DNA of 64,000 nucleotides. It comes from Candolleomyces eurysporus. Lineage: Eukaryota; Basidiomycota; Agaricomycetes; Agaricales; Psathyrellaceae. The stretch spans positions 62,001 to 126,000 of the forward strand of contig JANBPK010000750.1 of assembly GCA_027579435.1 (NCBI GenBank). Reading direction: 5' to 3'. The stretch's first letter is position 1, and each line of letters begins with the position of its first letter. Shown here piece by piece: positions 21,546-35,300 of the stretch. A program made the position numbers and the translations under genes. The notes below the pieces were generated by a model that saw only the letters and a program-made list of their open reading frames with translations, was not told the DNA's origin and did no database searches.

Positions 21546-24500
21546 ATGGAAAAACGCGATTCCAAGGTGGTGAGTTTCTCCATGTTCCACGTGTTAAATT
21601 CGCCGCTGAGGGCAATGACAGGCTGAGCACTATACAATCGAAATCCAGAGCAGCGACGACGTCGAGAAGGGGCAAAATGAAAACACGAGTTTGAAGACCA
21701 ATAGAACCCCCTCAGATCCGAATCCAGGAGTTCCCACATCCGCGGGCAACGATGAAGGCCAGGGGGATANGGGGCAGCGGAAGTGGGGAGCAGACGGTCC
21801 TCGAGTTCAGAGCGGATGCTAGGATATGGTACCTCTATCTTGAAGACGCCGAACGTGTGGCGAAAGAGAAGGCAGAGTTGTGGAAAACGGGCTTGGACTC
21901 CCTTCTCATCTTTGTGAGCACGGCATCTTCGTTGACGTGAGTAGCCATGATCTAACAACACTTTTTACAGGCTGGTCTGTTTGCCGGAGTTGTTTCATCC
22001 TTCCTTATCGACGCCCGTCCGGACCTGCACGATGATTCGGAACAGGCTCTACTGGGCAACATACTCGACACTTTACGAGGGACGTCGATCATCGACATGG
22101 CCCACATCCCAGTCTCACAGAAATGGATTACCGGCTTGTGGCTTATGAGCCTCTATATCACCCTATTCAGCGCCATTATGGGTGTCCTGGCCAAAGCCTG
22201 GCTGGCGAAATTCGTACCTTTTACCACAGGACGCGAAGCCAAGGACGCTCACACGCGGTACAAGTTAGACAAGGGAGCGGAGTTTTGGCATCTGGAGGGT
22301 GTCATCACCCTAGTGCCATTTCTTGTTCAGGTGGCTGCCTTACTCTTCCTGGGAGGGTTGATTATTCAGAACATCGCTGACGATCAGACCCTCGGGCATG
22401 TCCTTCTGGGTTTTGGCGTATCCGGATGTTTAATTTATGCCGTTATGACCATTCTTCCCATTCGCTACCGCTCCTCACCTTTCAATACCCCACTTACGGA
22501 GGTCCTCGCTTGGCTCCGCTCGATGTTGAGGGCTCCACCGACACCCGGCCGGTTGAAGGCTATATCTACCTGGACGCAGTTGTCAAAATTCAACGAAGGA
22601 CTAGCGGAGATTCTCTACACCGAGCTGATTAAGGCCTCGAAGCCAACACACGTCGATGAAGCCGCGGCGGAGATCGCTCATCCAAATTTCGCCCGGAAAT
22701 GGATCCACCATTACAGTCGGACTGACAGCCCATCCCGTTTGCTAGAATGCTTCAAGATATGCGCATCGACAAGGACCAGCGATGCGGCTCGTCGCAACGA
22801 GATCCTTTGCAACTATTTACTCGCCTTTCTCCGGTTTGTCAGCGTCCTCCAAGAGAAACTCGTCGCTATCCCGGAGGGCAGTACTGTCGAAGACGTAGCT
22901 GGAGGCTACCAGCATCTGCTGGGTGCTTTGCAAACCTCGCTTAAATATGGGTACCCCCTTCATCGCTGGAACACCCTACCCGAATTCCCTCGTCAGCTAT
23001 CGTTTAGCCTCAGGACGCAAATCATGTGCCTTCTGCAAGCACTCCCAGAAAAAGATTGGACCAGTCAAGGCTCTGTCCCTCCCAAGCTCGGGTTCCAATC
23101 CAACGAGATGCTCGATCGCCTTTGGGAGCTAGCTCTCCAAGATATTCAGTCCTCTCACAGACTGCACTTCATGTTATCCGCTTGTCGTGGCGTTCTGCAA
23201 GGGAAGGAGAGCGTGAAGACCACCAGCCTCTATATTTTGAACCTGTGCTTGGCAAAGGGTAAGCTCTTCTGCACCTTTCGGGTCATCTTAGTTGACACCA
23301 GGTCATAGCTGGCTGCACTGCATCGGAAACTGAGCGTACGAGCGAATGGGCAGGGAGCATAGAGACAACGAATCGCGAGTCCGTTGAAAAGCTGGAACTC
23401 CAACTTCTGCCGCGGCTCCATAGGGCTACGAGTGCGCACCTGTTTCTTGTGCATCTCATAGAGCAGCCAACTGATTGAATTTTCCGTGCAGTAACTGAAA
23501 TCGAGAACATGGCAAAGAATGTCTTGAACGACATACCATCCCTATCGACAATTCAGGGCATCTTGAAGATCCTTGTGTCAGAAATAGCCGAACCAAAGTT
23601 ACCGATAGATCCCCTCAAGATGCTCAGCCAGATTCCAGACTTGAAATGTGAGACGAATCAGATACTTTCGTTACAAGATACAACTGACACGGTTGCAGCT
23701 GACTTGTTCGATGGCTCGATTAAAACCATCTCCGATATGACCGTATTCAAAAAAGAGGGTGCCAGAAAGGACGGGCTTCAGATACTGACCAATTTGGTAG
23801 CGTCCTCAATGGGGAAGTTGGACACGGTGATGGATGCTCTGCGCGCGAGCGTCGAAATTGGATTCAAGAGTCGTGAAAGGCAGGAACGTATGCGCACAAT
23901 CGCGTTTGTCAGAACCATATGGAAAAGTAAGCATCTATGTGGGGGTGAGCCGTTAGCGAAGTCACCCATACCCTTTTCAGATTGCGACAGTTCGTTCTAC
24001 TCCCTTGTCGACGATGCCATCCCCGCCCTGGTTGAGGTTGCTCTGAACGCAGAATCAACGGATGTTCGCCAGCCTGCTCTCCGCTTAGCAGAAGATATGT
24101 GGGCAAACAGTGATTTTCCTCAGCCCCATGTGTTTCGTCGATATTAACATCGACATTTATCGCAGGATCATGCGCATCACTTGTAAGGGGCGCCGTGCCG
24201 ACGGCTCTCAACAATGGATTGGATGACTTGGATCCCAAGAAACGTTACCGTGTCCTGACTGACCTATTAGAACATCTCAAAGACGACGAGTCAAAAGTCA
24301 CATTGGAAAAACCACGGTACGCTTTTGCATGGGAGGACGACCTCAGTTTGGCTCTAGAAATATTCCCTGTTGTCTTCGGGAAGATCGTCAGGGTTGCCAT
24401 TCATGACGGCAGCAAATCGGTTTGCGAGCAGGCTTTTCGGCTTCTTCAGGAACTTTGTAAGAATGGTAAGTTTTCGCACAGACGACGCATTGGAGCACCG

Positions 24501-27500
24501 ATACATCATAACCCCTTGTTGTAGGTCATGTCAGTGGCTCGCTTAAGGTTGATGCGCTAGCTTGGCTAGAAATTGCAACGGGACCCGGCGTTCGTCGTAG
24601 TACGGCCGTGCATGTGTTGGAAATGCTCATAGACAAATGTAAGTGGAGCCCAATAATCCATTGTCTGATTCCTAAAACGGTGACTCATTAGTTGACCTAA
24701 CCAACGTGGACCTCCTCAAAACAATCATCGAATGGGCGGGCTCGGATGAACATATCGATGTTCGACGCTCATCCGTCAGATTGATTTCAATTATCTGTAA
24801 AGAGCAGAATTTGACCCGTGCGTTAACTAATCTGAACACTCGAATGACCCCAAATGACCTTTTGCAGCGGAGATGTTGGAGGTAGTGAAGGAGGCCATTT
24901 TATTGCTTCGGGATAAAGTCTTCAGCTCGGAAGCCGACTCCAACGTACGCGCCCTATGGGTTCAATTCTTGGCCGACACGGAAGAGCGCGGTACGTGTGT
25001 TTCCTGATATACCTTCTGCACCGCCGTCTCTAAAACTTGTGCTCAGTGTCATCCAAGTTCCCAGAAATCGTTCCAATCTTTGTCGAACTTTACGGTAAAA
25101 CGGAAAGTGACACCGAGCTGTTCGAAAGTGCCCATGAGAATTTGCTACTACTAGAAGAAGGTTTGTGTAGGAACGTCTGTCGCTTCGAGACCCCGTTCTG
25201 ACTTGCTCGGCACTCAAGATCGCGAGTATACCGAGGCATTTGATAGTGCCTTACCGCAGGATCTCAAGGTATCCTTTCATGGTCCTCGTGAGCACTGGTC
25301 CACGACGGCGAAATGGATTAAGCTGCTGGTGCTTCTTTCTCGACGAGGTTCGTTGTTTCTTTGTCTTTGAAAAAATTGCCTGACTTTTTCTCTTTCAGCG
25401 GGGCTGAGTAAAACGGTCGAAGAAAAGCTCCAACTCATTGCAAAGGAGATGAGGGACGAGATTGAAGCCAAGTCCTCACTTGGCATTCAAGTCGAGGCCG
25501 GTGAGAGCAAGTATCCAATTTCGTCTGCGAAGCTGTGGACTGAGTGAACGTTTACAACAGGTGCGGCGGATTACATGCCTAAATCAACGCTTACGCTGCC
25601 TCTGCGTCGACAACTTCACAAAATCGGGCCGGATGACCGCAGGACTTGGGTCGATATCCTCGCGACAATTGCTGCATTTTGTACGCATTTTGCCTTCCTT
25701 CACTCGCTCAGATGTTGATACTGTCCCTAGACCCATTTGGGTTTAAAGATGTGCCGAACATCCTTTTCCAGATGGCAATGCATGACCCTGACCCTGGCGT
25801 TCAATCCGAGTGCCTCCAACGTCTTAGTCAACTCTCGGAGCACATTCTCCTGCGCGTATCTCGAGATGCCACCCGAGCGCTCGTCCGTGGTACTGTCGAT
25901 CAATTTAATGAGTTTATCAAGAGCGCAGATCAAAGCGTTCGGATAAGCCACATGCAGTTGCTCTCCGCATTCAAGTTACACTACTTGGAAAACTGTAAGT
26001 TTCACCGCTTTGTCGTGCTCAAAATCACCGCTGAGGATGGCCACAGTAGAATTGTTGAGAGAAGCTCTCAATAAACTCTCCAATCATGCGTTATTGGATT
26101 CCGATGATGACTATCGCTTCGAAGCCGTCAAAACCTTTTCAAATCTAACGGAACCGGATGGTGAATGGGACCATTCTATTCATGAACTCGTGGAAACCAT
26201 GGTGAATCAGCATTTCGGGATGGGGGTTGTAGACAAAACGGAGAAAGTACGCCGATTGTGGGTCAGGTTGGCGGGTCCCCATATCAGAAACGGTAAGACG
26301 ACTCAAATCCGTAAAGCCCATTCGTACGCCATTGACTCCTCGCATCTAGCTGAGTTTCCTGAGCTCACCAAACTTTTTGACGCCGCCATCAAGGACAGCA
26401 GTCTCATCGTGCAGTCCGAGGGGATGAGCGTACTACAACAGCTACTCATACATCCAGGAGGTAGTGTTGCTGTCTACTATTCGGTATCTTCAGATTGAAT
26501 TAAGTGCCTTGTAGCCGAGTTCAGGGGAACGCTAGCAGCAAAACTAGGAGAAGCCCTCGTTTCCTCACTCAGAACGGCGGAACACACAGACCGTGCGGTG
26601 ACGGTGCTGACCACGGTCACAGCACCACCGAAACCTGAAAAAACAAGAGGTTCGTTCCAAGTTTCTCTGCAGTGATACGTCATTACAACGGTTCTTTAAA
26701 GGTTCAGAAGAGCGACATCAACTATGGGTCCAGATAATGTTGCTACTCAGCCGGAATGGTTCGTATCTTGGATTGTTGGCGGCCCGAAGCATGCTCATTG
26801 CTTTCAGCCGAATTCCAAGCCTTGCCAAAACTCATTGAAATGGTGATCAAGGAGCAAGATAGCGGCGCCGCCTTTGGGTCTCAGGATATGGTGTGTTCCT
26901 TGTTCCGGAATGGTGAGCCTTTCTTTCCCAAAGTCAAGGTGGTAGGGGATTAATCGCCAGGGTAGTCAAGCAGCCCGACGCAATCGACAACATCTTGCCC
27001 AACGTCATAGAATCAGCACTGAAACTCAATGTCAAGCGCAATATCCGTCTGGCCGCGATAAGCCTGTTTAGAAGCGTCATTGAGTGTGTCCCTAGCTATG
27101 GTGAGTGGATTATGGCGCTTGTCCTGACGCGAGGTTCAAACTCGATCGAAGGTGAAAGCCAGTCCAGATACGAAATCTCTTTTTTGGGATGCAACAGTAT
27201 GTATATCGCTACGAATCGGTTTCCTCTGATCAACTCGCCCTGCAGGTGATTCCCAAATCATGTGTCGATTAGCGGACACTGTGATCAAAGATGAGGATGG
27301 CGATATGCGAATTGCTGCTCTGCAGGTTCTGAAGGTGGCTTTTCCTCGTATGTCAACTCGCGCACTCTTGGTTCTAGCTATCGATCTTTAATCGACTTTT
27401 CAGTTAGTCGATTTCGGGACGCCAACAAAGTTGCCTTCTCTAAGATTATTGAGATGCTCCTGAAGGAACGGGGAAACGACAAACACCGTTCAAACGCCAG

Positions 27501-28922
27501 GTCAGCTTTGGACAGCTTAGGTATTGTCTCCGACTTCTCTTTTCCTATGTCGTAATTGTAACATGGTTCATAGTTCGATTCGGGGACATCGCTTCCCTTT
27601 CCATTTCCCAAGTGCTGAGAACTGTTTTGATGAATGGCGGTCAAGACCCCAGGAACAGTGCAGGAAGGCCACTCTTCGATAATTTCGCAGCCTTCGAAAT
27701 CGCAATTTCTCCAACGACGGCAACAATCACAGTTGCGGGAAAGGCAGCAGTAGAGCGACTCATAGACACACGTAAGTTCATTCATACTGTTCAATATGCT
27801 CTCGGCTTCTATCCTTACTGCGTACACACAGTTCCGGTCCTTGAGGATACCGCTACTATTATGGTTCATGCCTTGACCCCGATGCTTCGAAGCGCGTCAT
27901 TATTCGCTCGTGCAGCTGCTGTTGAACTTCTTCTGAAACTGTATACAAAACATCGTAAGTCATATCGAATTGTGCGGGTTCGACTCAACTTTAGCCGTTT
28001 TACAGGCCATCCGGACCTGGGAATCTTCGAACCCGCCATACTTGAAATTATCGCTTTAGCACTCGATGACAAGGACGACGTTGGAGAAATACGCATCACC
28101 GCAATCAAGTTTCTTGTGGCCTTGTCGTCAGGCCGTATATGTGAGTATATATCAGCCGATCATCGTTCAGAGCGCTCAATTTTTTCCAGCCTTTGAGAGC
28201 GTTGGAAGACAAGGAAGCCCAAAAACGTGGACTGCAGCTAACACTTTAGTGCTCGAACAAATCACACCGTTGGCGACGAAATTCATGGAGCTGCTTCACG
28301 TTGACCGATTGAGACCGAGCGTGGTACAATTACTCTCCTTGATGTCACTGGATCCAACGGGTAAGTCATTGCACTTCCCATGATCAGCGCCCTCGAATAA
28401 CAGAGGATTCTTTCAGCCCGCCAAGAAATAACTCTACGCATAGCCTCGGTGGCTCTCGATCCTGAAAACCCCGGCCTTGTGGCTCACGTCGAGCTGCTGA
28501 GTCACCTCACCTCGGACGGTGCGTACAGTCTCATCGTTGGCATAACCGCGCATTGTTTAAAACGGAAGATAGGACGTTTGCATGGGATGGCTACAGATTA
28601 CTTGATGCTTTTCCTAGCACCACCGCTGCTCACTCGCCCGGAACTCGCCCCATACAAGCTCGAAATCCTAACTGCGCTTTGGTGCCGATATGCCAGTGGT
28701 CTAAATTGTTTGAGTGCTCCGACGGATGGTGATGCGTCAGTGAAGATGGAGGGGAATGAAGAAGACAAAGAGAGAGAGAAAGCACGTCAGACGCTGCTTG
28801 AATGGTCAACCCTCGCATTGTTTGGGCGACATGTAATGGAGCACGAGGCTAACATATGGAAGGAGCGATGTGAGGGGTACTTGCGCCAGTCTGCCAGTGT
28901 CGTCAAGGGTCAGGGCGCCTGA
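21546..28922 (+). CDS. DUF6535-HEAT family protein, copy C
   Basis: Best preserved plus-strand model of the family together with D. Exons 1-3 are 21546-21569 (MEKRDSKV), 21622-21913 and 21971-23258. They encode a charged N-terminus, the W-LYLEDAERVAKEKAELW segment and a DUF6535 domain with four hydrophobic helices. Then come more than 20 short exons of HEAT-like helices (VRQPALRLAEDMW, VQSECLQRLSQL), all with GT-AG sites in matching phase as far as I followed them, and the closing LFGRHVMEHEANIW motif before the stop at 28922. The n at 21770, next to a G run, makes exon 2 one base too long; dropping it restores the frame, so it is probably a base-call artefact. Roughly 1,900-2,000 residues by a rough sum. 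Predicted integral membrane protein with a large helical solenoid for protein binding; role unknown. Confidence 0.82.
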
Positions 28923-29089
28923 TCGTTTTGCACCTGATGTGTAATTATGTATGGCTAGCTATTCCTGTAATATTTCTGTAATATTGTTCGTCCAAGTCTA
29001 CTCATAGCACTCGAAACAGGAGATGAACGTTGAACTTGAACGTTGAACGTCGAGCCGCAACTTGATTCCATTCTGCGTGTCCCGAAAAC

Positions 29090-29505
29090 GGCTGCAGTCG
29101 TTGACAACCCCCTCTTTTTCCTCCATTGACGGCCTCTCCAACCTTTTTGCCAGCATAGTTCTCCGTTTCTGTGTAGGTGGGCTATATAGGGTACTGTTGT
29201 ATGGTGATGACTGACAAACGTCCCCTCGCTCGCGCTCCTACTAATACCAATAACGACATGGCAACCTCGACCATTGACCAACTCATTGCTCGACGACGAA
29301 CATTTGAATCTAAACTATCGTTCTCTGGGCTGCTTTGACGTTCACCATTGCGTCGACACCTCCTCTTGGAATCGTACCAAACCAATCCCTGGTGAATATA
29401 CATCAAAATGCGAAACCACACCTACACGTATCCTCGAAACTGGACGAAATTAAAATGTCAACGATAAATCAATGCGACCGACGCCACGCCCTAATAGCAA
29501 GCAGA
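29090..29505 (+). pseudogene. Septin cdc10 promoter copy (fragment 6, no exons)
   Basis: Follows the intact septin upstream region closely (gcctctcc-acctt, the caacgac stretch, tacacgtatcctcgaaactgg, aacgataaatcaatg) and stops at the gcaagca just before where the ATG should be. There it joins the unknown minus-strand relic. Promoter without a gene. Confidence 0.75.
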
Positions 29506-30360
29506 ATCCAGCTGAGCCTGCACGGCGATTTGGATGCCTGGACAGAGGGTATGACGATGGTAGGGGCTAGGAGGTGCCAGAGATCGATACTTCATGGGGT
29601 AATGAGGTCAGTAACATATGTAGAAGGACAAAGGAGAGCCTGGACTGGTTGCCTAGAATCCATCCTGGAGCTAGTAGTCCCAATAGATCATCTTCACAGA
29701 AGGGTGCCTATTTCGCCGCTGGGAAGCGTCAAGCGTCGTTCAAGGATGATACACTTGAGTAACCGTTGAGGAGCAAAGCAGTAACCTGAAACTTCCGGTC
29801 AATACAGTCTCCCGGTTGAATAGAGAAGTAACAAAGGGCAGACCCTTTGAACAGGCGTACGAAAGAACTACGAGAAAGAACCAATGGGCCACAAGGAGAG
29901 CTCGTTAAGAGTCATGAATCATTCCAACTGATGACGCCTCGAGTTCCGAAGGAGAGTCACAGCAACTAGCAGGAGCGAACATGGCGTGGCTATCGTTTAT
30001 TTGGAAGAAGAGTAACTTGAAGCCGTTACGATACAACGAGTGGCGAGAATGAGATGGCTAGGGAGAAGGTCGAATGGGGGCAGTGATAGAAACCCAATGG
30101 GATCGCATGAGAGGCCAGACTGAGAAAATGGAAGGATAGGATGTATCTTGTTTCTCTCACCTACTAAGGGAGCGAGCCGGCTGAGGAGAGCGCCAGAGCA
30201 GATGAGTGAAGAAAACACGTTCCACGCATGAATGAGGATTGCGTTTACGAGCAAGACGAGACCGACTGGGTTCTTGTCTTTTCAAAGATTTAAGAACGGC
30301 CTCCGTCGATTGGTTGGGAAGGGATTCGACGGAAAGACTTGGAATAGTGATCTCCAATCA
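29506..30360 (-). pseudogene. Unrecognised minus-strand gene relic, copy 3
   Basis: Longest of the three copies. On minus, a hydrophobic stretch NPVGLVLLVNAILIHAWNVF leads to a donor near 30165; a second part contains VLSYACSKG. Stops interrupt all frames. Not recognised. Its fixed position next to septin promoter copies makes it a marker of the ancestral duplicated segment. Confidence 0.45.
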
Positions 30361-30474
30361 AGGAACCTAAACTGATACATGGCGTCAGACTCGAGTTGTC
30401 CGCGAACAAGCGTACCCCCGGACGATCCATTCCTGCAACCTAAACCGGTAACCGATTGGTCTTGATAAGAAGAC

Positions 30475-30625
30475 TACGTCAAAGCTGCAGTTCGCTTTTG
30501 CATGGCGCTCCAACATCATTGACTTGTTTTACGACGTACTTCCCGTTATCTTCCTGAGGATTGTCAGGGCAGCCATCTATGATGCCGACGAGTCAGTTTG
30601 TCGGGACGCCTGCCCTCGTCGCTGC
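30475..30625 (+). pseudogene. Isolated HEAT exon of the DUF6535-HEAT family
   Basis: Reads LQFAFAWRSNIIDLFYDVLP then IVRAAIYDADESVCRD, matching the exon that in copies B-E contains YAFAWE, IFPVVF and AIHD. It stands alone: flanking exons are absent, and at about 30620 it runs into linker repeat sequence. Remnant of a further family copy lost by deletion. Confidence 0.75.
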
Positions 30626-30629
30626 GTTA

Positions 30630-31069
30630 GCTGTCGCACTCCTCACTTCTTCCTCCTCTTCTACTCCACCATGTTCAACATGACCGTAGCATCCCTTTCA
30701 TACGCCCCATCTTCTTCTCACTAAGTACTGCATTCGNTTTTTGTGGACATTTATACTGATGTGATTTATCTCTTTCTATCTAATGTCGCTTCCTTTGCTA
30801 CAGCTTGGGCATTGAACCGTGTTTTGACTCATTCCATGATCCTGTCTCGCTCTGGTGTTCAATGGAGGGTAGCGGTTCAAGGTCTATTGTCGGTTGGGTT
30901 GGGTTTTGTCTTCCTCGTTCTCACTCTATTTCCCCTTTCGTTCTCTGGGTTTGGGACTAACGCTGTTCGTGTACCGTGTCTGGATGGTCAAAGTGCGGTG
31001 AGAGTTTGGAGGATTGTTGTTGGAAAAGGGCATATGTGAGGAAGAACAAAAGTAAATTTACAGAACATT
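30630..31069 (+). repeat. Inter-unit linker repeat, copy 3 (diverged)
   Basis: Diverged counterpart of 5380-6015 and 19290-19825 (ctaagtactgcattcg, gacatttatactgatgt, ctggtgttcaatggagggta). One n at a T run. No gene seen. Confidence 0.6.
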
Positions 31070-32393
31070 CGTTGTTTCGGGAATACACCATTATTTTTCG
31101 TCTCCCCTGTACCCTCAATTCTCGGCCACTGGTGTTCAGTCGAGGGTGATAGTACCATAAGGTCTTTCGTTGTTCTGGTTCGGTTTGTCGACCAAGGCAC
31201 TTTCACCCTTCCTCGTTCTCTAAGTTTGTGACTGAGTTTGCCACGAAAGGTCGTCAGGTAGAACTATCAGGAACTTTAAGAGAAGCGAAAGCGCTCGGGC
31301 TACTAGTATTCGAGGACCTCCGAGCATTCTAGCATCCCCCTAGTATTTTCGACCTCTGGGTTTAGGCGCGATCATTGGTTAGCTTGACCCCTGTCCTTCG
31401 GATACCATCTCAGTAAAAGTGGTAAAAACAATATGCGTATTCCCGATTAATGATTTGCTTGAGTCTTTAACTTCCCCCATCATTTTCCATTCCCAAGTCG
31501 ACCTTGGGAAGAGACTGCGAGTAGAACGGAAGGGGTTTTGTGCAAATTTGTGCGATGTCCGCTGCTGATTCTTTGCGTATCATTACGTGTGAGCACCGTT
31601 ATCATCGCCTTGTACTCAAAGTAGGTCAGGACAACGCAGAAAGCGACTCCCAATTTGGACTTTTCTTACCGCCCAGCGCTAGCTGTCAATGGTCGACTGA
31701 CGGACAACGGAATGATGAATGTTGAGTCAGGCAAATGATGCTCAGAACCGTGGGGGAAAGCCGTCTCATTGGTTTGCTTCTTACCACAACCAGTGATGAC
31801 ACCCCCACCCCGACGGTCTCGAAAACGACTCGCTCCGCAATATAGGCTAATTGGGGAGTTGTCAACGTGTATGTGTAAAAATCACCTCAGGTTTAAACAC
31901 ATCTTGGGAATGCGCAAAGATCTTATGATGTTGGGCGCCCGTTAGTCTGTCCGCCATCTGCCCGTTTGGTTACTTGTGCCTGAAACGAGCTCCTAAATTC
32001 CGGTACCGGGGTGGTAAGTTTCTCCATGCTCCGAACGTCAAATTCGTCACTGGGGACTCAGCACTATGCAATCGGTGGCGGCTACTAGTAGCTCAGGCTG
32101 TTGGAATGACCACCATCGTCCAGAGGGTCAGATCTCAGAATTGTAATAAGCGTCACCACGATCGATATCCCTTCATCTTGGTAAACCCTCATACTCCACA
32201 ATATGGACTTATCGGGGCGCTGGTTCGCTTGAGTGTCAAACGTCAAACTCACCCTGCATCTAAGCGAATTTGGTGTATCTTATGACCTTGCGTGCTTTGC
32301 TTATCCAATGTTACTCTCTAGTAGCAAGGTGCACAGCAACTTGTTTCGCTATCTTCTTAACTCTTTCTTTGTGGACAAGCGCCTTTGAAGAAA
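31070..32393 (+). repeat. Degenerate promoter modules upstream of copy D
   Basis: At least two eroded relatives of the B/C modules: one ending at about 32090 (gtaagtttctccatgctccg, then ggactcagcactatgcaatc) and one running into the start of copy D. The 31230-31850 stretch shows little clear similarity to the modules and no gene. Confidence 0.55.
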
Positions 32394-35300
32394 ATGAGCG
32401 AGCACGGTGCCATGGTGAGCTTCGCGGCATCCAGTATGTTGGCTGCCTACTGAAGACGACGGCATGACAGAATCAGTATGCAACCGATGACAACGAAGCT
32501 GAGAGGGCACCAAATTGGAACACGGAGGCGGCTAGTTTTGTCTCCCTTATTCTGAACCAGAGGCCTCTCCCGCCTGAGGTAGATGGAAACCCACAAGACG
32601 GGGAAGAGCCACTTGAGTTCAGATTAAATGCCAGGATATGGTACCTGTACCTCGAAGACGCTGAGCGTGGGGCGAAAGATAGGATGGAGCTGTGGAAAAC
32701 AAGCTTGGACTCCCTCCTCATATTCGTGAGCATGGCATCTTTGGTCGTTGAGATCGGCGATGATCTAACAGCGCTTGTTGCAGGCTGGTTTGTTCGCTGG
32801 AATAGTTTCATCCTTCCTTATCGATGCCCGTCACGACCTGCAGAAGGATTCAGAGCAGCGTCTCCTGAGCGACATACGGGGCGTTCTACGAAAGATGTCG
32901 ATCGTCGATATGGTCAAGATTCCAGTCTCGCAGAGATGGATCAACGCTCTGTGGCTTACAAGCCTTCACATCACCCTCTTTGGCGCTATTATGGGTGTTC
33001 TGGCGAAAGCCTGGCTGGCCCAATTTGTGCCTGCTACCACAAGACGTGAAGCTAAGGACGCGTATGCGCGGTACAAGTTGGACAAGCAGGCAGAGTTGTG
33101 GTATTTAGAGGAAGTCATCACTCTCGTGCCATTTCTTGTTCAGATTGCCGCCTTTCTCTTCCTGGGTGGGTTGATCGTTCAGAGTATCACTGACGATCAG
33201 ACCCTTGGACATGCCCTCTTGGCCTTTTGCATATCCGCATGTGCAATTTATATCACTATGACCATCCTTCCCTTTTTTGCCCCCTCCTCACCCTTCTATA
33301 CTCCTCTTTCACGACTCCTGTTATGGCTCGGCAAGCTCAGCAAGATGTTTGCCGCCCTATTTGCCTGCAAGCAGCCATCGAGTTTTGAATGGAAAGTGAA
33401 GGCAAATATCAACGAAGGATTGGCAGAAATACTTTATACCAGCCTGATCAAATCCCCGAAGCCAGCATACGTTGACGAAGCCGCGAAAGAGATTGCTCTA
33501 CCATCCTTCGGCAAGAACTGGATCAACCATTTGTGTCAGAATGACACTCCCCTCCATCTGCTATCACGCTTCAAGAAATGTGCATCGACGAGGAGGGCCG
33601 ATGATGTGATCAAGAGAAACGAGACCCTTTGCGATTATTTACTCGCCTTTCTCCGATTTGTGGATCAACTCCAGGAGAATGTTGCTGCGATTCCGGAGGG
33701 CAGCTCCATCGAAGCCATACTCCCACCCTACCAGTATCTCCTTGAGGCTTTGCTAACTTCACTTGGACCTGGATATCCCCTCCATCGCTGGAACAGCCTG
33801 CCCGAACCTCTACGCCCCTTATTGTTTGGCCTCAGGACGCAAATTCTGTGCCTTTTTGGACTACTCCCAGAAAGGTATCGGAAATGCATAGATTCCAAAC
33901 TCGACTTTGATTCCGACGAGATGTCCGACCGCCCTTGGAGGGAGTTGGCTTTCCAAGATATCCCATCTAGCCACAGGCTGCACTTCATGCTGGCTGCTTG
34001 TCGTGGTGTGCTGCAAGGAAGAAAGAATGTGAAGACTACGAGTACCTTCATTCTGTGTCTGTGGCTGGCAAAGGGTAAGTTGTTTTTCCATATCTTCCAT
34101 ATTTTGTGGTAGTATTAGTTGACACCATGCCTCAGCTGGCTGCACTGTATCAGAAACGGGGCGTGCAAGCGAATGGACAGGAAACATAGGCAGGAAGGAA
34201 CGGGATGCCATTGCCAGACTGGTACCAGAGCTTTCCTCCAAGTTATATGCGGTTATGAGTATGTACCTGTTCCCATATCTCACAAGGAAGGTCAACTGAT
34301 TGGTCTTTCAGTAAATGAATTGGAGGACATGGTGAAGATATTTCCATGCGATGTGCCATCTCTATCCTTGGGGTTGGAGCTTGGAGCTGCTCACACACCT
34401 TGGGGCATACTAGAGACACTTGCTTCTACATTAGCTTGTCGTGAACTGCGGATCAATAGCATCAAGATGCTCAGCCAGGTCCTGCTTCCATGTCATGGTC
34501 CAACTATTGCCGACTTGTTTGACTCAAGATCCCTTGAAATCATTTCCAATATGATTGTGTATGAGGACGAGGATGCAAGAGAGGATGGCCTGCATGCACT
34601 AGCAAAATTGGGGACATCCTTAAATGAGATGATGGATCCGGTGTCCACTGCGCTGCTGGCTAGTGTTGAGTCAGGGTTCAATCTCAAACCGCGGCAGCAA
34701 CTAAGCACTGTTGCTTTTGTCAAAATGATCTGGAAGGGTAGGCATCTCCATGGTAATGAGCCACCAGTGAGCTCACACACACCTTTTTCAGATCCCAGGA
34801 GTCCATTCTACTCCCTTGTTGGTCAATTTATTCCAAGCTTGGTTGGGGTTGCCCTGAATAGCGACTCAACGGATGTTTGCCAGCCTGCGCTGCACTTGTC
34901 AAAAGATCTATGGGCAAGAGGTGATCTATTTCTAGCTTTGTATGTTCTATCAGTCTAACACCCATGTGTGTTGCAGAGTTTGCAACAGAAATAAAGGCCT
35001 CAATACCAAAGACTCTCAACATGGGTTTAGCCCATCCAGACTTTGAGAAGCGTTGCCGCATCTTGACTGAGCTATCTGACCTTCTTCAAGATGATGGATC
35101 AAAAGACACTTTGGAAAGGCCCCCATATGCTTTTGCATGGGACACCAGCACCCGCTTGGTTCAGGATATATTCCCTGGTGTATTTGAGAAGATTTTGAGT
35201 GCTGCCATTCATGATGAAAACAAGTCAGTTCGTGAGATGGCCAAGACCCTTCTCAAGGAACTTAGCAGGGACAGTAAGTGTTGGATCAAGAGACAATGTG

